Source: MFD09286-c1 sp963701015 (GTDB lineage Bacteria > Bacteroidota > Bacteroidia > Bacteroidales > DTGW01). Taken from it: a stretch of DNA of 64,000 nt. Within the stretch, counting starts at the first letter, position 1. Each line of letters begins with the position of its first letter. Made by a program: the position numbers and the translations under genes. The stretch covers positions 2,914,001-2,978,000 of the forward strand of contig OY969556.1 of the NCBI GenBank assembly GCA_963701015.1. Reading direction: 5' to 3'. The notes beneath the pieces are model-generated. The model searched no databases. It had not been told where the DNA came from and saw only the letters and a list, made by a program, of their open reading frames with translations. Below, in pieces: positions 16,391 to 25,514 of this stretch.

Positions 16391-17710
16391 ATGAAAACAA
16401 TTTTTAAATATTCATTTTTAGCTGTTTTATTTTTTCAAAATACAACAATATTCTCTCAAAAAGCTTGGACTTTGGAAGATTGTATTGGTTATGCACTCCA
16501 AAATAATATTCAAATTAAACGACAAGGATTACAGGCTGATGTTGCCAAAAATAATTTAGTTCAATCGAAAATTGACTTTTTACCCAACCTCTCTGTTTCA
16601 GAATATCATAATATTGGTTCGGCAAACGCTCAAATATATCAGGTATCTAAACAAACTTTCAGTAATGGCCAAGCATCAATTCAAAGTTATGTTTCATTGT
16701 TTAGTGGACTGCAAAAAATAAATACAGTGAAAATGAATAATTATAATTATTTAAGTTCAATGCAAAATCTCGAAAAAGCTAAAAATGATATAACACTTAA
16801 TATTGCTGCGGCCTATTTACAAATATTATATTCCATGGAACTTTTGGATGTAGCAAAAAGCCAACTTGATATTACAAAGTTACAGGTAGAAAAAACCCAG
16901 AAACTTTATGATGTTGGTAACGAAGCAAAAGGAACTTTACTTCAAATTGAAGCACAGTCTGCAGCAGAGGAATCAAATGTTACCACTGCCAATAACAACC
17001 TGAAACTTTCCAATGTAGCATTATTGCAGACCTTAGATTTAGATACACTGAAGAATTTTACTATTTATATACCTACGGAACTAAATATTCCGGTACAATT
17101 TTCAGATGACCCTGACTCCATTTATCGTGTTGCAGTAAATAATATGCCGCAGATTAAAACTTATGAATATCAGTTAAAAAGCTCTCAATCGCAATTGTCT
17201 ATAGCAAAAGGTGGAAGATATCCTCAACTTGGTTTAACAGCTGCTTATGGTTCGAATTATGACTTGAAAAATACTGATGTCTTAGGCAGTGTTGGTAGTC
17301 AATTTAATAATAATTCTTATAAGCAAATTTCGTTCAACCTATATATTCCAATATTTACCAAGTATCAAATTCAAAAAAGTATTAGTAATGCCAAAATTGG
17401 AGTTCAGGACAATGAATATGCGCTTCGTCAAGCCCAAATTCAATTACGTAAAGAAGTGGAACAAGCCTATACTGATGCTTTAGCTGCTTTTGAAAATTAT
17501 AAATCACGGAAAAAAGAAGTAGAAGCGAATGAACTAAGTTTTAAATATATGCAGGAAAAATTTGATGTAGGTATTGTAAATTCTGTTGATTACAATGTTG
17601 AAAAAAATAATTTTATCAAAGCAAAATCTGACTATTTACAATCGAAATATCAGTTCATTTTTAAAACAAAGATTTTAGAATTTTATAAAGGAAACCCGAT
17701 TAAACTTTAA
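16391..17710 (+). CDS. TolC-family outer-membrane channel
   Basis: Starting at the ATG at 16391 the protein has 439 residues and opens with a signal peptide ending near FSQKAWTLEDCI. A GTG eight codons earlier is in frame, but the ATG fits the signal peptide better. The two internal repeats of long helices (outer membrane efflux protein, OEP) are clear, with the marker LEDCIGYALQNNIQIK at the start and the YxxGxxxxVDYN-like segment DVGIVNSVDYNVEKNN near the end. It completes the tripartite exporter. It is separated from the adaptor gene by 187 bases and could have an additional promoter. Its stop codon overlaps that of the convergent murI. Confidence 0.93.
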   Translation: MKTIFKYSFLAVLFFQNTTIFSQKAWTLEDCIGYALQNNIQIKRQGLQADVAKNNLVQSKIDFLPNLSVSEYHNIGSANAQIYQVSKQTFSNGQASIQSYVSLFSGLQKINTVKMNNYNYLSSMQNLEKAKNDITLNIAAAYLQILYSMELLDVAKSQLDITKLQVEKTQKLYDVGNEAKGTLLQIEAQSAAEESNVTTANNNLKLSNVALLQTLDLDTLKNFTIYIPTELNIPVQFSDDPDSIYRVAVNNMPQIKTYEYQLKSSQSQLSIAKGGRYPQLGLTAAYGSNYDLKNTDVLGSVGSQFNNNSYKQISFNLYIPIFTKYQIQKSISNAKIGVQDNEYALRQAQIQLRKEVEQAYTDALAAFENYKSRKKEVEANELSFKYMQEKFDVGIVNSVDYNVEKNNFIKAKSDYLQSKYQFIFKTKILEFYKGNPIKL

Positions 17711-18528
17711 GTTAAATTAACCTTTATAGAGTTAATTGAAACTCCATAAAATTTTGAGGCTTGTTTGTTAAATAGTTCAGGTGAATCAGTTGTGTAAAAC
17801 AATTGAGATGATGATTTACTACATTTAACCTCCATTTCAGGATGTCTGTTTAAATAATTACTTAAGCTGTTTGCAACAATTTTGCCTTGTGATATAATTT
17901 TAATTTTTTTAGGAATATATTTTTGAATTTTGTCCATCAGCAATGGATAATGAGTACATCCTAACACAATGGCATCAATATCATTATCCTTGTTGAGTAA
18001 GTTGGAGATATCACGTTTTATAAAAAAGTCAGCGCCCTCGCTCTCAAATTCACCATTTTCAACTAAAGGTACCCACATTGGGCAGGCCTCCTGTACAACT
18101 TTAATTTGCGGATAGAATTTACTTATTTCAATTGCATATGACTGTGATGCGATAGTTCCCGATGTGCCAACAACACCAATGTGATTTGAAATTGTGTAAT
18201 CATTTACACATTCAGTAACCGGTCTTATAACTCCCAATACACGTTTATTTGGTGCAATGACAGGTAAATTTGTTTGTTGAATTGTCCGAAGTGCCTTAGC
18301 TGAGGCGGTATTGCAAGCCAATATAACAATTTCGCAACCTTTTGAAAAAAACCATTCTACCGCCTGAAGCGTATATTTATGAACTGCTTCAAATGACCGT
18401 GTACCATACGGAGCGCGTGCATTATCTCCCAAATAAATATAATCGTATTGGGGCAATTTCTTAACAATTTCCTTCATTACGGTTAAACCACCGTATCCCG
18501 AATCAAAAATGCCAATTGGAGCATCCAT
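17707..18528 (-). CDS. murI: glutamate racemase
   Basis: The 273-residue protein makes D-glutamate for peptidoglycan. The family motifs are present: GIFDSGYGGLTV at the N-terminus with the catalytic-site aspartate, ACNTASA with the first catalytic cysteine (about 74), and LGCTHYPLL with the second (about 185). Length is typical of the family. It lies downstream of the two skp genes, as in many Bacteroidota, but a strong terminator stands between them. The stop codons of murI and of the convergent tolC overlap (TTAA), leaving no intergenic space. Confidence 0.95.
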   Translation of the reverse strand: MDAPIGIFDSGYGGLTVMKEIVKKLPQYDYIYLGDNARAPYGTRSFEAVHKYTLQAVEWFFSKGCEIVILACNTASAKALRTIQQTNLPVIAPNKRVLGVIRPVTECVNDYTISNHIGVVGTSGTIASQSYAIEISKFYPQIKVVQEACPMWVPLVENGEFESEGADFFIKRDISNLLNKDNDIDAIVLGCTHYPLLMDKIQKYIPKKIKIISQGKIVANSLSNYLNRHPEMEVKCSKSSSQLFYTTDSPELFNKQASKFYGVSINSIKVNLT

Positions 18529-18550
18529 GGTTTAAAGTTACAAAACTTGC

Positions 18551-18580
18551 AATAAAAAAAGCCATCTTCGAAAAGATGGC
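18551..18580 (-). terminator. rho-independent terminator after the skp genes
   Basis: A perfect 8-bp stem GCCATCTT/AAGATGGC with a four-base loop (18561-18580) is followed on the minus strand by seven T residues. It lies between skp and murI. Confidence 0.85.
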
Positions 18581-18604
18581 CTTGTAAATTATTTTATAAA
18601 AATT

Positions 18605-19114
18605 TTATTTCAATCCTAATTTTGCTTTAACCAAAGGTAATATATCGGTACTGGTTTCGGAATGATAAATAACAGTTCCAGCGCTTATATCAAAAATATA
18701 TGTAAAATTGTTTTCGGCAGCAACAGCAGCAATAGCCTTATTGGCCTTGTCTAATACGGGTTTAAAAATTTCAGCTTTTTGTTTCTGAACATTTTGATCG
18801 GCAGTTTGCTGAAATGTTTGAATACGTTGGTTCATTTCCTGCAACTCCGATTCTTTGGTTTGTCGAATCAATTCAGAATAAGTATCTTTTTTACTAATGT
18901 AATCCTGATATTTATTGTTAAACTCAGTTTGCATAGCTTCCATCTGATTTTGGAGTTCTTTAACCATTTTTTCGAGTTTAGCCTGGGCGCTGTCACTTTC
19001 AGGCATTGCCTGTAAAAGTTCCTGCGAATTAATGTGGCCTAACTTTAATGTAGTTTGAGCAAAGGAACAAGTTGTAAATACAACTGCGATAATTGAAATA
19101 AAAAGTTTTCTCAT
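18605..19114 (-). CDS. skp: OmpH/Skp-family periplasmic chaperone, second copy
   Basis: The 169-residue protein starts with a signal peptide (cleavage near SFAQ) and has the OmpH/Skp build: a beta segment LKLGHINSQELLQAMPES, long coiled-coil tentacles with many K, E and Q residues (about 40-120), and a returning strand NFTYIFDIS. Skp trimers hold unfolded outer-membrane proteins in the periplasm on their way to the BAM complex. It forms a tandem pair with the gene upstream and follows bamA, the usual Bacteroidota arrangement. Confidence 0.9.
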   Translation of the reverse strand: MRKLFISIIAVVFTTCSFAQTTLKLGHINSQELLQAMPESDSAQAKLEKMVKELQNQMEAMQTEFNNKYQDYISKKDTYSELIRQTKESELQEMNQRIQTFQQTADQNVQKQKAEIFKPVLDKANKAIAAVAAENNFTYIFDISAGTVIYHSETSTDILPLVKAKLGLK

Positions 19115-19141
19115 TTTCTATATAAAATTTAACAAACAGCG

Positions 19142-19172
19142 CAAATGTAAATAATTAATTTTTATAACCCAA
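19142..19172 (-). promoter_or_regulatory. possible Bacteroidota-type promoter before the second skp
   Basis: TACATTTG (minus strand, 19149-19142) matches TAnnTTTG. Twenty bases upstream stands a TTG (19172-19170) in the -33 position, inside the end of the first skp gene. It would let the second skp be expressed on its own. Confidence 0.35.
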
Positions 19173-19667
19173 CTTTTGAAGAATAGCATCACTTTTATCA
19201 TATTTAGGGTCGGTGTAAAGCATTGTTGCACCAGCAGAACTATCAAAAATAATTGCATAACCACCGTCAATTGCCATTTCTTTAACAGCTTTATATACTT
19301 CATCCTGAATGGGTTTAATCAACTCATCGCGTTTTTTAAATAGCGCGCCATCCTGCCCAAAATATTTTTTTTGTAAATCTTTAACATCTTTTTCTTTAGT
19401 TGTAATTTCTTCTTCACGCTTTTTTTTCATGTCGTCAGTTAAAAGTACTTTTTCATTTTGGTAGGTTTTGTACATTTTATCAATATCAGCGTACATTCCT
19501 TCAATTTCCTTTTGCCAGGTATCTGATAGCTTATCAACCTGATCCTGTGCTGACTTATAGGAAGGAATATTATTCAATATATATTCGGTATCAATATAAG
19601 CAAACTTTTGAGCAAAAGTTGCAACCGAAAATACTATTGACATTATTAAAACAACTAACTTTTTCAT
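19155..19667 (-). CDS. skp: OmpH/Skp-family periplasmic chaperone, first copy
   Basis: From the ATG at 19667 the protein has 170 residues. It opens with the signal peptide MKKLVVLIMSIVFSVATFAQ and continues with FAYIDTEYILNNIPSYKSAQ, the Skp entry strand. A lysine- and glutamate-rich coiled coil follows (about 50-120), then GYAIIFDSSAG. A TTG eight codons upstream is in frame, but the ATG fits the signal peptide. Same role as the neighbouring copy: chaperoning outer-membrane proteins towards BamA, whose gene ends 60 bases upstream. Confidence 0.9.
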   Translation of the reverse strand: MKKLVVLIMSIVFSVATFAQKFAYIDTEYILNNIPSYKSAQDQVDKLSDTWQKEIEGMYADIDKMYKTYQNEKVLLTDDMKKKREEEITTKEKDVKDLQKKYFGQDGALFKKRDELIKPIQDEVYKAVKEMAIDGGYAIIFDSSAGATMLYTDPKYDKSDAILQKLGYKN

Positions 19668-19726
19668 AACATTTATTTTTTTAGTTAACAATTATAGCTA
19701 ACATAATTTATGCCAAAATATTTAAT

Positions 19727-22273
19727 TTAAAATTGTTGCCCCATTGTAAAGTGAGGTTGCCAGCCACTAATTTTTGTTGCCGATGGATTGGCATAATCAA
19801 ATCCATAAGCCATATCAAATCCTAAAAGACCAAACATTGGTAAAAATACCCTTACCCCGAAACCGAGTGAACGTTTAATATCAAATGGATTGAAGTACGA
19901 CATGCTATTCCAACTGTTTCCGCCTTCAGCAAAAACTAATCCATAAATTGTAGCCTGTTCTTTTAAAGTTACAGGATAACGAAGCTCTGCCGTAAATTTA
20001 TCGTATAAGTTACCGCCATTTCTTCCGCCATTTCCAGTATTATCATAGCGCAATAAATTGTTATGATCATCAACCGAAGGGGTAAGTGCTCCATCTTCAT
20101 AACCTCGTAATGCAATTATTTCAACATTTGTCATAGAATAAGAAACCAATCCGCTGCCACCAACCTGAAATTTACCAATAGGTGGGTAACCTACAGCATT
20201 GTTATATAAACCTATCATTCCAAAATTTGCCTGGGTCATTAATACCAAATTGCCAATCAAACTTATATATGATGCAGTTTTAAGTTCTTCTTTATGATAT
20301 TCGAGCCAACGATATCGTGTTTCGGCCGAAGTGGTATCGGTATATTTAACATGATTAAATAATGAATAAGGCGGGGTAAGCTGAATAGCTAAAGAATATG
20401 TTGATCCAGTCCTCGGGTAGATTAATTGGTCAACAGATGAACGAGAAATAGTTGTTCCTAAAGTTATATTATTCAATACACCACTTGAAATACCAAACAA
20501 TGGATAGTTCTTTAAATTGTAAAATTCGTAGTTCAAGCTATTTGATATTGTAAAGTAATCATCGGGCCAATGCAATCTTCGTCCTAAAGCGATTGATGTT
20601 CCAATGATTTGCATAAATTGAGTAGGGTTTGAAGATAATAATGTAGTTAATGAACTTCCGCTATATGGCGTTATACGTGAATAATATAAAGATAATGAAA
20701 ATGAATTTGGTTTTTTGCCACCAAACCAGGGATCGGCAAATGTTGCGTTATACGACCGGTAATACGTTCCATTTGATTGAACTCTAATGCTCAGTGTTTG
20801 CCCATCTCCCGAAGGTACCGGACGCCATTCTTTCCAATTAAAGAAATTACTGTATGAAAAGTTTGCAAAACGAATACCTGCCGTACCAATAAAAGTATTT
20901 TGCCCCCAACCACCCGATACTTCAAGTTGGTCATTTGCACGTTCTACCAACTTATATTCAATATCAACTGTTGAATTGCCTGGATTTGGAATAGGTACAG
21001 GTTCAATTTTTTCAGGTTCGAAATGTCCCAAATTTGCCAATTCACGAACAGTTCTAATAATATCTGATTTACTGAACAATTCGCCCGGCAAAGTTTTAAT
21101 TTCGCGACGCACCACATTATCATTGGTTTTAGTATTTCCCGAAATTATAATATTGTTAATAGTTGCCTGACGCCCTTCATACATACGCATTTCGAAATCA
21201 ATAGAATCATGGCTAACAGCAACTTCCGTGGGAGAAACATTAAAAAACAAATAGCCATTATCTAAGTACAACGAACTTACAGCATCGTCGTCACTTTGGA
21301 GTCTTTTGTCCAACATTTTTTGGTTAAATACATCACCCTTTTTTATAGTTAAAACATGTGATAGGAAATCAGAAGGATATTTTGTGTTGCCAACCCATTT
21401 AATATTGCGGAAATAATATTTATTCCCTTCGTAAATTGAAATATAAATTGCAATTCGGTTTTCAGAAACTTTTCTAAAGGAATCGGCTACAATCTTAGCA
21501 TCGCGATAACCATTCTGGTTATATGTTTCAATTATATGATCTTTATCGTCTTTATAATCCGATTCAATGAATTTGGATGAATTCCAGAATTTCCAGTCGC
21601 GAATTTTTGTCTTTTTCATAGCTCTTTTGAGCTTTGCATCAGGAATTGATTTATTGCCGATAAAATGAATTTCAGCTATTTTTACACGTTTATTTTTATC
21701 AATTTTTATGGTTAATGCTATTCTGTTGGTTTGATTGGTATCGCGTTTTTGAATTAAATCTACATTAACATTGAAGAAACCTTTATCAGTATAAAACTTT
21801 TTAATAATGGTAACCGCATCATTTAATACATTTTCAGTAATTTGACTTCCCACCCGAAGATTAATTTTTTCCTTTAAATCATCTTTGTCTGATTTACTTA
21901 TTCCTTCAATAGTAAGTCTGGATATACGTGGACGTTCTTTTAGGAAAATTGTCAAAGCTACTTTATTGTCGGAAAGTAATTTATAGGAAACCTGAACATC
22001 TTCAAATAAACCATGGTCCCAGTATTTCCTTATCAATTTTGAAATGTCATCACCCGGAATGGTAATTTTAGCACCATTTGAAAATCCTGACATATTTGCC
22101 AAAACCCTTTTATCTAAAAAATGAGTGCCAGTAACAATTACAGTGTCCACAATATAGTCATGTGGAGTAGAATAATCAACTAATTTAGTACTATCTGATT
22201 CCTGAGCAGTAACGAATGAACAATACGAAAAGCTAAATATTAATGCAATAAACGGAAAAAACTTTTTAATCAT
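19727..22273 (-). CDS. bamA: outer-membrane protein assembly factor BamA (Omp85)
   Basis: The protein from the ATG at 22273 has 848 residues: a signal peptide, five POTRA domains (about 45-450) and a C-terminal 16-strand Omp85 barrel. Visible markers are POTRA starts such as IRKYWDHGLFEDVQV and the barrel segment with LRGYEDGALTPS, the conserved VRGY-like loop-6 motif in its Bacteroidota form. The protein ends in a phenylalanine, as expected for a barrel protein. A TTG eleven codons earlier is in frame but gives no proper signal peptide. It inserts beta-barrel proteins into the outer membrane and is essential. Its neighbours uppS and skp match the conserved cluster. Confidence 0.96.
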   Translation of the reverse strand: MIKKFFPFIALIFSFSYCSFVTAQESDSTKLVDYSTPHDYIVDTVIVTGTHFLDKRVLANMSGFSNGAKITIPGDDISKLIRKYWDHGLFEDVQVSYKLLSDNKVALTIFLKERPRISRLTIEGISKSDKDDLKEKINLRVGSQITENVLNDAVTIIKKFYTDKGFFNVNVDLIQKRDTNQTNRIALTIKIDKNKRVKIAEIHFIGNKSIPDAKLKRAMKKTKIRDWKFWNSSKFIESDYKDDKDHIIETYNQNGYRDAKIVADSFRKVSENRIAIYISIYEGNKYYFRNIKWVGNTKYPSDFLSHVLTIKKGDVFNQKMLDKRLQSDDDAVSSLYLDNGYLFFNVSPTEVAVSHDSIDFEMRMYEGRQATINNIIISGNTKTNDNVVRREIKTLPGELFSKSDIIRTVRELANLGHFEPEKIEPVPIPNPGNSTVDIEYKLVERANDQLEVSGGWGQNTFIGTAGIRFANFSYSNFFNWKEWRPVPSGDGQTLSIRVQSNGTYYRSYNATFADPWFGGKKPNSFSLSLYYSRITPYSGSSLTTLLSSNPTQFMQIIGTSIALGRRLHWPDDYFTISNSLNYEFYNLKNYPLFGISSGVLNNITLGTTISRSSVDQLIYPRTGSTYSLAIQLTPPYSLFNHVKYTDTTSAETRYRWLEYHKEELKTASYISLIGNLVLMTQANFGMIGLYNNAVGYPPIGKFQVGGSGLVSYSMTNVEIIALRGYEDGALTPSVDDHNNLLRYDNTGNGGRNGGNLYDKFTAELRYPVTLKEQATIYGLVFAEGGNSWNSMSYFNPFDIKRSLGFGVRVFLPMFGLLGFDMAYGFDYANPSATKISGWQPHFTMGQQF

Positions 22274-22349
22274 CTTCAACACGCAGTACTTTAATTTATA
22301 TTTCAATTCTAAAACTCAAAAATTAAAAAGAAATTATATTGAATTAATA

Positions 22350-23102
22350 TTATTTCTTTGTTACTTCCAGTTGTTCACTGGTTTTTCCAAAACGTCGTTC
22401 TCTTTTTTGAAAATCAAGAATGGCATTAAAAAAATCTTTCTTCCGAAAATCAGGCCAAAGTGTCTCCGGAAAATATAATTCGGTGTATGCAATTTGCCAA
22501 AGTAAAAAATTGCTGATCCGATATTCCCCACTGGTTCTGATTAACAACTCAGGATCGGGCATAAAAGAAGATTGAAGTAAATTATTAATAGACTTTTCAT
22601 TAATTTGATCAGGATTAATTTCACCTGATTTTACTTTATTTCCAAAATCCTTAAATGCTTTCACAATTTCCCATCTCCCACTGTAACTCAAAGCAAGGAC
22701 TAAACTAAGTCCCGTATTTTTTGATGTCAATTTTATAGTTTCATTCAACTGAGCGGCAACATTTAAAGGCAAACTTTGCGTATCACCAATGGTTAAAAGC
22801 CTTACATTATTTTTTGTTAATGTTTCAACTTCAGAATTTAACGATGATATTAGTAAGTGCATCAATGCATTAACTTCAGCTTTTGGCCTGTTCCAATTTT
22901 CAGTTGAAAAAGCGTACAATGTTAAGTATTTAATTCCAATTTCAGCAGCAGCTTCTACAGTTTCCCTAACAGCCGCAACTCCGTTTTTATGTCCAAAAAT
23001 ACGTTGATTACCCTTTTTCTTTGCCCAACGCCCATTTCCGTCCATTATCACTGCAACATGCTGTGGTAGTTTTAAAGAATCTATTTTATTTTTTAAATCC
23101 AT
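22350..23102 (-). CDS. uppS: isoprenyl transferase (undecaprenyl diphosphate synthase)
   Basis: The 250-residue cis-prenyltransferase has VAVIMDGNGRWAKKKG at the N-terminus, with the catalytic D21. The region TLYAFSTENWNRP is the second family motif, and PDPELLIRTSGEYRISNFLLWQ (quoted in parts) forms the C-terminal substrate-binding motif with RTSGE. It makes the C55 lipid carrier for peptidoglycan and surface polysaccharides, using precursors from the dxs/dxr pathway also found in this window. Its start codon directly abuts the stop of the upstream PorG-like gene, so the two are translationally linked. Confidence 0.96.
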   Translation of the reverse strand: MDLKNKIDSLKLPQHVAVIMDGNGRWAKKKGNQRIFGHKNGVAAVRETVEAAAEIGIKYLTLYAFSTENWNRPKAEVNALMHLLISSLNSEVETLTKNNVRLLTIGDTQSLPLNVAAQLNETIKLTSKNTGLSLVLALSYSGRWEIVKAFKDFGNKVKSGEINPDQINEKSINNLLQSSFMPDPELLIRTSGEYRISNFLLWQIAYTELYFPETLWPDFRKKDFFNAILDFQKRERRFGKTSEQLEVTKK

Positions 23103-23756
23103 TTATTGATCAATCTTATAAGCCGAACAATCTTTTGGAAAATCAAAAACTTTATACGTCAGGAATAATCCTGTAATAAAATACCAATCGTTGTTATTTA
23201 ATATGGTTTGCGACGAAGTTGGTATCATATTAGTTACATTATCAAGCTTATCGGTAAATGTTTTTCTCATATTCCATTGCAATCCAATGCTCCATCTTCT
23301 GCCCAATGCCGTTCTAACTCCTAATGCAGCTGGCAATACAGGCTTAAAACCAACGTATTGCTCATCATAACATCCAATTCCGGTTGATAAAAACGGGCTA
23401 AAAGAAATTTTTCGTTCGACAAATTTAAGTGGTAAAAAATTAAATTCAAACTGTATAGCAAAATCGTACAATTGGGATGAAAAAATTGCTCCCCTTATTT
23501 GTTGAAATTTATCTGAAAAGTCGCCATCCTTTGCTGAAAGTTGTAAGTAGCTTGCTTCGCCTTTTAGTACGTATCTTTCATTTAAATTATACCTGTATGT
23601 AATCCCAACATTTAAACCTTGTGAATAAAATGGAGTGGATGGGTTGATATCGCCCATATAATATGAGGAACCAATAATAATCCCTAAATCAGATTTTGAT
23701 TGTGAAAAAGCCGAAAATGAAAATAAAATAAACCAGGAAAATAATGCCCTTTTCAT
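23103..23756 (-). CDS. porG: PorG-like outer-membrane protein (DUF6089)
   Basis: The 217-residue protein has a signal peptide (to about FSQ) and a small beta-barrel of the DUF6089 type, with SSYYMGDINPSTPFYSQG and the strand GITYRYNLNERYVLKGEA. In Porphyromonas PorG is an outer-membrane part of the type IX secretion system and is encoded next to uppS and bamA, the same context as here. The symbol rests on this context and on the family, not on a direct comparison. The next gene upstream is a second member of the same kind. Confidence 0.7.
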   Translation of the reverse strand: MKRALFSWFILFSFSAFSQSKSDLGIIIGSSYYMGDINPSTPFYSQGLNVGITYRYNLNERYVLKGEASYLQLSAKDGDFSDKFQQIRGAIFSSQLYDFAIQFEFNFLPLKFVERKISFSPFLSTGIGCYDEQYVGFKPVLPAALGVRTALGRRWSIGLQWNMRKTFTDKLDNVTNMIPTSSQTILNNNDWYFITGLFLTYKVFDFPKDCSAYKIDQ

Positions 23757-23768
23757 ATGATTAGTTCT

Positions 23769-24545
23769 CTACCAACCATTATTTCTGAACAAAATAGGAT
23801 AACCCCTTCTATCTGACCTGATGCGGTAAACTAAAGCAATTGTAGTTAAATAATAAACATCGGGGAAATGAGAATACTTAGAGCTTAAGCCATCAAGATA
23901 ATCAGATAAGGAATAACGCGCACCCCATTCAGCATTTATTGACATCCGGTTGCTATAAACATATTTAAGACCTATCCCTGCTGGTATTACAGCAGTATAT
24001 CCAAAACTATTGCTTACCAAATCATATTGCGGAGTTTTAGAAGTACCTGAAATAAAAGGTTTAAATGCCAATCCACCAATACCGGCATAAGCATAAAAAT
24101 TTATTCTTGAGAAATTATTTACCATTCCACGTCTGTTAAATAATGCAAATGAATATCTGTGCCTGTCTTCGGTTAAAAATGAATATTCGAATTGGGCGCT
24201 ATGTTCAAAAGCTATTGTATTAAACGCATAAGTTGCCCCATATAGTATTTGCTGTTTAGAACCATTATCATTCCCTCCCAGAAAAAGCAAATCCATATTA
24301 ACTTTTATTGACATATTTTCCCTGATCTTATACCGGGCAGCGGCAAAAAATGAAGGACGGGTAGTTTTTATTGAAATGTCTTTAATGCCAAACCAATTTG
24401 ATTTTGTTGCAGAACCGCCAATATCGCCAAAATAATTTGCATGACCAACACCGAACATAAATTCATAGCGGGTTAGTTTCCATTTTTGAGCAAAGCTCTG
24501 AAATGAAAGAAGCATAAAAAAGAAAAATAATAAAAATCTATACAT
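23769..24545 (-). CDS. PorG-like outer-membrane protein (DUF6089), paralogue
   Basis: The 258-residue protein begins with a signal peptide ending near SFAQ and shows a beta-barrel pattern with FMFGVGHANYFGDIGG, the DUF6089 entry motif, and alternating aromatic strands to the end. It lies 12 bases upstream of the other PorG-like gene. One of the pair may be the type IX secretion component and the other a general outer-membrane protein; the sequence alone does not decide which. Confidence 0.72.
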   Translation of the reverse strand: MYRFLLFFFFMLLSFQSFAQKWKLTRYEFMFGVGHANYFGDIGGSATKSNWFGIKDISIKTTRPSFFAAARYKIRENMSIKVNMDLLFLGGNDNGSKQQILYGATYAFNTIAFEHSAQFEYSFLTEDRHRYSFALFNRRGMVNNFSRINFYAYAGIGGLAFKPFISGTSKTPQYDLVSNSFGYTAVIPAGIGLKYVYSNRMSINAEWGARYSLSDYLDGLSSKYSHFPDVYYLTTIALVYRIRSDRRGYPILFRNNGW

Positions 24546-24613
24546 TAAACTATTACATTGTTCAATTTTACAAAAATAGTATTTTTATTTATTCGTTAGA
24601 GGTCGTTATCAAT

Positions 24614-25495
24614 TTAATAGTTTCTAATGTCGGCGCCCCACATTAGTTTTTTCCTAATAGTCTTGTAAAATGAATGGTTTGCTAACCTTACAAAACTAAT
24701 TTTAAACTCTGCCAATGTTAATTCTATATCCATTCCGGTCTTTAATTTAAATGAACGAGAATCGAGCGTTGCGACATATTGTTGTGAACGACCTGTAATT
24801 TTTAATTTAACTGATTGGTTATCGGTAATAACAATCGGACGAACCGTTAAGTTGTGCGAAGCTATAGGAGAAATTATTAAAGCATTGCAATCGGGGGAAA
24901 CTATTGGCCCGCCAACACTCATTGAATAAGCAGTAGAACCTGTAGGTGTAGAAATAATTAAACCATCGGTCCAATAAGTATTCAAATAATTTCCATTCAC
25001 TTCAGCCTCAATAGTAATTAATGATGAGTCGAGCTTTTGAATAGTTACCTCGTTTAAGCCAAACGGAAATTCATGAAATGGGTTCAATTCTGTTTCAAAT
25101 TTTATTAAAGAACGCTCTTCAAGCAGAAAATCACCATCAAATAATAGGTCAATTGATGCTGAAATTTCTTCCTGTGCAATATTTGCCAAAAATCCTAATC
25201 GGCCAACATTTATACCAATAATTGGCACATGTGAATCGCGCACATACCTGACTGCCTCGAGAAATGTACCATCACCTCCAAGGCTAAAAAAAAAATCAAA
25301 TTTGTTTGTAATTTGGGTAAATGAATTGAAACTATTTTTAAATTGTGTTTGAATTTTGAAGTTTTCATTTAAATAATCAGCAAAGGGTTCATAAATAAAT
25401 ATTTCAGAACCTTTGCTTTGCAATAAATTAAAAAAGCTGTTTAAACCGGCTTCAAAGCTTTTTTCAAATTTTCTGCCAAAAACAGCAATTTTCAT
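24614..25495 (-). CDS. nadK: NAD kinase
   Basis: The 293-residue protein phosphorylates NAD to NADP. The family signature GGDGT lies at residues 73-77. It is followed by the NVGRLGFLA segment, the NEVTIQKLD motif, and the TPTGSTAYSMSVGGPIVSP active-site stretch. Length is normal. It belongs to the conserved run of genes CBS protein, nadK, porG, uppS, bamA, all transcribed leftward with short gaps. Confidence 0.96.
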   Translation of the reverse strand: MKIAVFGRKFEKSFEAGLNSFFNLLQSKGSEIFIYEPFADYLNENFKIQTQFKNSFNSFTQITNKFDFFFSLGGDGTFLEAVRYVRDSHVPIIGINVGRLGFLANIAQEEISASIDLLFDGDFLLEERSLIKFETELNPFHEFPFGLNEVTIQKLDSSLITIEAEVNGNYLNTYWTDGLIISTPTGSTAYSMSVGGPIVSPDCNALIISPIASHNLTVRPIVITDNQSVKLKITGRSQQYVATLDSRSFKLKTGMDIELTLAEFKISFVRLANHSFYKTIRKKLMWGADIRNY

Positions 25496-25514
25496 AATTT
25501 ATAAATTGATTAAC

